11,228 bases of DNA from the NCBI GenBank assembly GCA_016190545.1, contig JACPQI010000011.1, positions 1 to 11,228 of the forward strand, given 5' to 3'. The stretch comes from Chloroflexota bacterium (GTDB lineage: Bacteria > Chloroflexota > Dehalococcoidia > SHYB01 > JACPQI01). Within the stretch, counting starts at the first letter, position 1. Each line of letters opens with the position of its first letter. The notes below the pieces were generated by a model. That model was not told where the DNA came from. It ran no database searches and worked only from the letters and a program-made list of their open reading frames with translations. A program made the position numbers and the translations under genes. Of this stretch, positions 7,414-11,228 are shown piece by piece.

Positions 7414-8532
7414 ATGGGAAGGATCCAGGCGGTGATACTGGTTCTAGCCGCGGGGCTCATGTGGCTCACGGCTTGTATCAGTCCCACAGCAACCCCGTCC
7501 CCGACGCCGACAGAAACTGCGACGCCTTCGCCCTTACCCACCCCCACCCCGAATCCTACACCGACCCCGACGGCAACGCCTGCACCCACACCGCTATCGA
7601 CGGCTACTGCTACTGCTGTTCCTACTCCAACTTCTACACCTACAGCTATACCAATACCCACACCCACACGAGTGCCTCCCACAGCCACGCCGACTCAAAG
7701 ACCGGCTCCTGTGCCCACTCCAACACGTCCTCCTTCGCCTACACCCACGCCGACTCGTACCGCATCCCCCCCACCCACGCCCGACCTGAATCGGACCTAC
7801 GCACTACCCCAGGGGCTAGGGTACGTTTGGTGGGACTGGGCCAGGGGCAATCTTCAGTCTGTTGAGTTTACCTTCACCATCTACAACGACGTGTCCCGGG
7901 ACAATGGACTGTACCTCCAGTTTGCTCAGGGCATCATTTCCAATATCGGGTTCTATTTCGGACTTCAGACGAATGTGTCTGATCCCGCTCGTGGGCCGAG
8001 AGGTAAAGGCTTGATTTTCTCTCGATGGGAGACTCGTGACCTCGCCAACGCTCGAGTTTCCGAAGGCGGGTGGACCGAGTCTGCTGGACACGAAGGTAAT
8101 TTCATCGGGGTGCGCCTGGCTTATGAATGGACCACGGGTGAATACTCCATGCGGATTGCCGCCATGGATCAAGATGCCGAAGGGAAGTGGTTTGGACTCT
8201 GGATAACAAACAGGGCCGCCGGTCGGACCACGTGGGCTGGTGCGCTTAGATTCCCTTACAGAAATGGGCTGTCAGGCATCGATCCGAGCTTCGCTACATG
8301 GCTGGAGATATATTCCGGAGCGACCAGGCCTATAGATATTCCGTTGTGGCATGTTCGTGTGAATGAGCCAACAGCCGAGGGCGCTTTGACTCCAATGCGA
8401 GCTACCGTGGTCTATCCACAAATAGTGCCGAATACTGATGTAAACTATCGGGCTGATGAGAGGGCGGTCCACTTTTTGATTGGTGCCACAACCCAACGCT
8501 CATCTCCGGCCGGCGTTGTCTTTAGACGGTGA
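7414..8532 (+). CDS. Predicted lipoprotein with a Thr/Pro-rich linker and a DUF3472-like domain
   Basis: The 372-residue product starts with a lipoprotein signal peptide: positively charged start, hydrophobic residues 7-17, and lipobox L-T-A-C with C21 as the lipidated residue. Residues 24-123 are almost entirely Thr, Pro, Ala and Ser, mostly TP repeats, a flexible cell-surface spacer common in Chloroflexota lipoproteins. The folded part (about 128-372) has [55 protein letters not shown] and WFGLWITN. The order of these blocks (presentation of a yFGLQ strand, then lIFSxW) resembles DUF3472, known from secreted proteins and perhaps carbohydrate related; this is tentative. AAGGA lies eight bases before the ATG. 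The second half is visibly more AT-rich than the flanking genes (for example around 8320-8470), which suggests different ancestry or faster evolution. It is preceded by a 128-bp gap (7286-7413) in which I see no gene or convincing promoter. Confidence 0.8.
   Translation: MGRIQAVILVLAAGLMWLTACISPTATPSPTPTETATPSPLPTPTPNPTPTPTATPAPTPLSTATATAVPTPTSTPTAIPIPTPTRVPPTATPTQRPAPVPTPTRPPSPTPTPTRTASPPPTPDLNRTYALPQGLGYVWWDWARGNLQSVEFTFTIYNDVSRDNGLYLQFAQGIISNIGFYFGLQTNVSDPARGPRGKGLIFSRWETRDLANARVSEGGWTESAGHEGNFIGVRLAYEWTTGEYSMRIAAMDQDAEGKWFGLWITNRAAGRTTWAGALRFPYRNGLSGIDPSFATWLEIYSGATRPIDIPLWHVRVNEPTAEGALTPMRATVVYPQIVPNTDVNYRADERAVHFLIGATTQRSSPAGVVFRR
7483..7782 (+). repeat. Low-complexity Thr/Pro-coding tract
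   Basis: About 300 bases of degenerate ACN/CCN codons encode residues 24-123 of the lipoprotein. Local near-repeats such as CCCACGCCGACTCG-like units occur around 7684-7698 and 7744-7757. The tract is prone to slippage and length change; it is a protein spacer and not an independent element. Confidence 0.7.
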
Positions 8533-8597
8533 AAGTAACTTCTTACAATTGCAGGGCAGCCAAATGGACTTACATTGCTGTAATTGGGAAGCCGCAA

Positions 8598-8627
8598 GGC
8601 CGGCGCGGCGCGAAGCGCCGCCAGGCC
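8598..8627 (+). terminator. GC-rich hairpin, possible terminator without a U-tract
   Basis: GCGGCGC (8605-8611), loop GAA, GCGCCGC (8615-8621) form a perfect 7-bp stem. GGCC (8598-8601) and GGCC (8624-8627) can extend it across a small internal loop. It lies 66 nt after the lipoprotein stop and directly before the next promoter, a sensible place to insulate the two units. No run of T follows, so intrinsic termination is doubtful. Confidence 0.3.
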
Positions 8628-8628
8628 A

Positions 8629-8657
8629 TTGACGCTTGCGCTATCATGGGGGACAAT
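8629..8657 (+). promoter_or_regulatory. Promoter candidate for the selenoprotein operon
   Basis: TTGACG (8629-8634), a 17-bp spacer and GACAAT (8652-8657) match the housekeeping consensus at five of six and five of six positions. It lies about 65 bp before the selenoprotein start, in a 189-bp gap (8533-8721) that contains no gene. Confidence 0.5.
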
Positions 8658-8721
8658 GGCGTGTGAGCTACTCGTTGGTATGTCATATTGCATTTCGTAG
8701 TCCAAGGAAAGGAGGAGCGCG

Positions 8722-9348
8722 ATGTCGACAAAGAACACCATTGAGCTTTTCGTGCCTAAGGCCAAGCCGCGCGCCAACAGCAAAGGGCTGGTAGCCCGGC
8801 CGGAGACCCTGGACAACAAAGTCGTCGCACTCATGGACAACGGCAAGCCCAACGCCGGCCCCCTCATGGAGCGGGTGGCTAAGCTCCTGGGCCAGCGCTT
8901 CAAAATCGCCGAGGTGGTCACCTTCAAGCGCATGAGCAACACCTCCCAATGGTGGAACTATGAGCCGTTGACGGATCGGCTCAACGCCTTCCCCAAGAAA
9001 ATCGATGTGGCCATCACCGGCATGGGTGACTGAGGGGGCTGCACCTCGTGGAGTATCCACGATGCGATAGAGATGGAGCAGCGCGGCGCTGCGGCGGTCT
9101 CGTTCTGCACGGACCAGTTCGCTCCCCTGGCGAACACGGAAGCCAAGGGCATGGGCCTGCACGGCCTGCCGCTCATCATCGTGCCTCACCCGAACGCTAC
9201 CCGGTCGCCCGAGGAGTTGGACCGCATCGCCGCCCAGGTCGTCGACCAGGTGGCGGAGGGCCTGACCAAGCCGGCCAAGCTCCTGGAAGAGGAGTATCGC
9301 GGCAAAAAGTACACCTTGCCCAAGAAGAGCGTGGGTGAAGTCAAGTAG
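8722..9348 (+). CDS. UGSC-family selenoprotein; in-frame TGA at codon 104 read as selenocysteine
   Basis: The ATG at 8722 has AGGAGG six bases upstream. The frame is open for 103 codons, meets TGA at 9031-9033, and continues in the same frame to TAG at 9346-9348, giving 208 residues if the TGA is selenocysteine. The sequence around it reads AITGMGD-U-GGC-TSWSIHDAIE, matching what I know of the UGSC (seleno)protein family, in which U (or Cys) and a Cys two residues on form a U-x-x-C redox motif. Here it is U104-G-G-C107, with Gly where the name-giving Ser usually is. LMDNGKPNAGPLMERVAKLL upstream and DQFAPLANTEAKGMGL, then LPLIIVPHP downstream, are continuous family-like blocks on both sides. 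The alternative of two ORFs is poor: the ATG at 9073 has no ribosome site and would leave both halves incomplete. The biochemical role of the family is unknown, and a thiol/selenol redox function is inferred. The first gene of a three-gene operon; no Sec machinery gene is in the window. Confidence 0.9.
9031..9033 (+). other. Selenocysteine codon (TGA, residue 104)
   Basis: The single in-frame TGA of the UGSC gene. It sits at the position where the family carries U or Cys, is followed three codons later by TGC (C107), and has a hairpin just downstream. Confidence 0.88.
9034..9062 (+). promoter_or_regulatory. Bacterial SECIS element candidate
   Basis: Twelve bases after the TGA begins a 17-nt hairpin: TCGTGGA (9046-9052), GTA (9053-9055), TCCACGA (9056-9062), seven perfect pairs. 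If the closing A-T pair opens, the apical loop is AGTAT, with the G-U that SelB recognises in known bacterial SECIS. The E. coli fdhF minimal element is also a 17-nt hairpin, 11 nt after its UGA. The hairpin is seen; SelB binding is inferred. Confidence 0.8.
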
Positions 9349-9367
9349 CTCAGTTTCTATTGCTTCC

Positions 9368-9374
9368 TAAGGAG
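9368..9374 (+). promoter_or_regulatory. Shine-Dalgarno site setting the start at 9381
   Basis: TAAGGAG followed by six bases and ATG. This decides for ATG 9381 over the in-frame TTG at 9360, which has no ribosome site. Confidence 0.7.
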
Positions 9375-9380
9375 ACGCCT

Positions 9381-10484
9381 ATGGTCCAGACTGCGCCCCT
9401 CAAGGGGGAGAGAGTAAGCCTGCCCGATGACTTGGACGCCATCTTTGACGAATACTACAGCCAGGGCTGGACGGACGGCCTGCCCATCGTGCCTCCGACG
9501 GAGGCGCGGGTCCGCGCCATGCTCCAGTACGCAGACCGGGACCCGAACGAGGTCTTCTCCTATATGGCGCCGTCCCTGTGGGAGACCACCATTGAGCGCA
9601 TCGCCGTCAACTGCGTCATGGCGGGCTGCAAGCCGGAGTATTTTCCGGTCGTTCTGGCGGCCCTCCAGGCGATGGAGCACAAGCAGTTCAATCTCATGGG
9701 CATCCAGGCCACCACCCATCCTTGCGGCGCCATGGTCTTCCTCAGCGGGCCCATCGCCAAGGAGCTGAACGTCAACGCCGGCTCTGGTTGCCTGGGCCCT
9801 GGCTGGCGGGCCAACGCCACCATAGGCCGGGCGCTGCGCCTGGTCATGCTCAACTGCGGTGGCGCCACGCCAGGCCCCGTCGATAAGGCCACCCACGGCC
9901 AGCCAGGCAAGTTCAGCTACTGCTTCGCCGAGAACGAGGACGAAAGCCCCTGGGAGCCGTTTCGGGTGGAGCACGGCTATCCGAAGGACGTCACCACGGT
10001 CACCGTGGGCGCCATGGAGAACCCCCACAACATCAACGACCACGTCAGCAACCACGCCGAGGGCGTGCTCATCACCGCCTGCGACTCCATCGCCACCATG
10101 GGCTCGAACCAGACTTATACCCTGAACAGCGACTTCTTCGTGTGCTTCGGCCCCGAGCACGCCACCATCATCGCCAAAGACGGTTTCTCCAAGGAGGACG
10201 TGCGGCGCTACATCTACGAGAACGCGCGCCTGCCCATGTACAAGCGCCAGAAGGGCGGTATGTGGAGCATGCTTCCTATGCCCAAGTGGTTCAGCACGGT
10301 GGACGACCATGCCCTGGTGCCGGTCGTCACCGATATGAAAGACATCCACATCATCATGGCCGGTGGAGCGGGCAAGCACTCCTGCTGGATGTCCAGCGTG
10401 GGCATTTCCCGTTCGGTCACCGTGCCCATCGCAAAGAAGGACGGCACACCCGTCAAATCCATCAAGGAGTTGGCCCGGCGATGA
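9381..10484 (+). CDS. Conserved Cys-rich protein of unknown function in the UGSC operon
   Basis: This 367-residue soluble protein has no signal peptide or membrane segment. I recognise it as a widespread uncharacterised type often next to, or related to, UGSC proteins, but cannot name a Pfam family. Striking blocks: GWTDGLPIVPPTEARVRAML (29-48), AVNCVMAGCKPEYFPVVLAA (75-94), TTHPCG (111-116), NAGSGCLGPGWRANATIGRA (132-151), DKATHGQPGKFSYCFAENED (168-187), ENPHNINDHVS (213-223) and FGPEHATII (256-264). Nine cysteines (C78, C83, C115, C137, C159, C181, C234, C255, C335) and many conserved-looking His/Asp residues would fit a metal or thiol chemistry, but no catalytic motif is proven. It starts 32 nt after the selenoprotein stop and its TGA overlaps the next ATG (ATGA), so it is the middle gene of one operon. 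Partnership with the selenoprotein is inferred from that layout. Confidence 0.8.
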   Translation: MVQTAPLKGERVSLPDDLDAIFDEYYSQGWTDGLPIVPPTEARVRAMLQYADRDPNEVFSYMAPSLWETTIERIAVNCVMAGCKPEYFPVVLAALQAMEHKQFNLMGIQATTHPCGAMVFLSGPIAKELNVNAGSGCLGPGWRANATIGRALRLVMLNCGGATPGPVDKATHGQPGKFSYCFAENEDESPWEPFRVEHGYPKDVTTVTVGAMENPHNINDHVSNHAEGVLITACDSIATMGSNQTYTLNSDFFVCFGPEHATIIAKDGFSKEDVRRYIYENARLPMYKRQKGGMWSMLPMPKWFSTVDDHALVPVVTDMKDIHIIMAGGAGKHSCWMSSVGISRSVTVPIAKKDGTPVKSIKELARR

Positions 10485-11228
10485 CGACAGCGACAAAGAG
10501 CTACACCGGTTCCGCCAAGGCCCGCGCCATCATCAGGGGCGCCTACGACCTCCACGTCCATTCCAAGCCCGACCTCTACGACCGCCACTGGTCCGACATT
10601 GAGGCGGCCCGAGAGTACAAGAAGGCTGGCATGGCGGGCATCCTCATCCGGGGCCACATCAGCAGCACCGTGGAGCGCGGCAAGATAGCCCAGGAAGTCA
10701 CCGGCTTCCCGGTCTGGGGCTGCATTCTTCTAGAGGGTTTCGTGGGTGGCGTCAACGTCCTCGGCACAGAGGCGGCTCTCGCTCAAGGCGGGAAACTGGT
10801 CTGTCTGCCCAACGCCCACGCCGCCAACTTCCGCAAGCGCCTGGGCAAGAAGGCGCTGCACAAGAGCGGCGCCCTGGAGACCCCTGAGCCTTCCATCCCG
10901 GTGGTCGATAAGTCCGGCAAGCTCCTGCCTGATGTCAGGGACGTCATCCGGCTCGTCGCCAAGTACGGCGCCATGCTGGACGCTGGCTACTGCTCGCTCA
11001 AAGAGACCTTCACCATCGTCGATGAGGCGGAGAAGGCTGGCGTGAAGGCCATCATCGTCAGCAATCCCCTCGCCTTCTGGTCCGAGTTTCCCCTGAGCGA
11101 TGTGAAGAAGCTGGCCAGCCGGCCCCACGTCTACGTAGAGCATTCGTCCATTCACATGATCAACGTCACGCCCACCTCCGTCTCGGCCAAAAGCATGGCC
11201 GACTACATCCGGGGCGTCGGCGCCCGCA
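10481..11228 (+). CDS. DUF6282 family, amidohydrolase/PHP-like protein (runs off the right edge)
   Basis: The frame is open from ATG 10481 to the window end, giving at least 249 residues. The N-terminal GAYDLHVHSKPDLYDR (20-35) has a D-x-H-x-H metal-binding motif (H25, H27) like those of amidohydrolase and PHP hydrolases, and with the following helix EAAREYKKAGMAGILIRGH is what I know as DUF6282. Further candidate ligands are H59 (RGH), E85 (LLEGFVGG), H113 (PNAHAANF) and H221/H225 (VYVEHSSIH). Strands such as KLVCLPNAH and KAIIVSNP alternate with helices as in a TIM-like barrel. The substrate is unknown. It overlaps the upstream gene by four bases, with AAGGAG 11 bases before the start, so it is translationally coupled. 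The C-terminus is missing, so completeness of the metal site cannot be judged. Confidence 0.82.
   Translation, partial: MTTATKSYTGSAKARAIIRGAYDLHVHSKPDLYDRHWSDIEAAREYKKAGMAGILIRGHISSTVERGKIAQEVTGFPVWGCILLEGFVGGVNVLGTEAALAQGGKLVCLPNAHAANFRKRLGKKALHKSGALETPEPSIPVVDKSGKLLPDVRDVIRLVAKYGAMLDAGYCSLKETFTIVDEAEKAGVKAIIVSNPLAFWSEFPLSDVKKLASRPHVYVEHSSIHMINVTPTSVSAKSMADYIRGVGAR

Noticed and set aside
7483..7782. CRISPR-like or tandem repeat array
   Set aside because: The repetition comes from Thr/Pro codons within one open frame; there are no regular repeats and spacers.
9073..9348. A separate 91-residue gene downstream of the TGA
   Set aside because: It is in frame with the upstream gene, has no ribosome site before its ATG, and lacks the N-terminal half of its family; selenocysteine readthrough explains it better.
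9357..10496. Long reverse-strand ORF of 379 codons opposite the Cys-rich gene
   Set aside because: It mirrors a GC-rich coding region codon by codon, has a low-complexity Gly/Val/His-rich product, and resembles no family I know.

Overview
The window is GC-rich (by eye about 60%), densely packed bacterial DNA. No rRNA, tRNA, CRISPR array or insertion sequence is visible. The gene mix (CobO-type adenosyltransferase, a B12-binding-type radical SAM enzyme, DppD/DppF-type ATPases, a Thr/Pro-linker lipoprotein, tandem universal stress protein, and a UGSC selenoprotein beside a DUF6282 protein) suggests an uncultured Chloroflexota, perhaps Dehalococcoidia or a SAR202-like relative. That placement is inference from gene content, not from a marker gene.

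Layout. Bases 1-778 (minus strand) carry a DUF309 gene followed directly by the start of a TldD-type protease gene that runs off the left edge. A promoter-bearing gap (779-1031) leads rightward to a radical SAM protein with an N-terminal cobalamin-binding-like domain, then cobO. This pair converges on a minus-strand pair, a tandem UspA-type stress protein followed by an unrecognised 218-residue protein; the two sets of genes meet at a shared CTAG stop. A divergent gap (5056-5288) holds a promoter and an inverted-repeat operator candidate, and reads rightward into two overlapping oligopeptide-transporter ATPase genes with no permease nearby. A lipoprotein gene with a long Thr/Pro linker follows.

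The most notable part is the right end (8629-11228). A promoter and a strong ribosome site precede a 208-codon gene interrupted by one in-frame TGA. The reading frame continues sensibly across that codon, and the residues around it match the UGSC selenoprotein family as I know it. A 17-nt hairpin with GU in its apical region lies 12 nt after the TGA, which is the layout of a bacterial SECIS element. I therefore annotate one selenoprotein rather than two ORFs. It is followed after 32 nt by a conserved 367-residue, Cys-rich protein of unknown function, which overlaps by 4 bases a DUF6282 metal-hydrolase-like gene that runs off the right edge. These three genes look like one operon and a candidate undescribed selenium-dependent redox or metabolic pathway.
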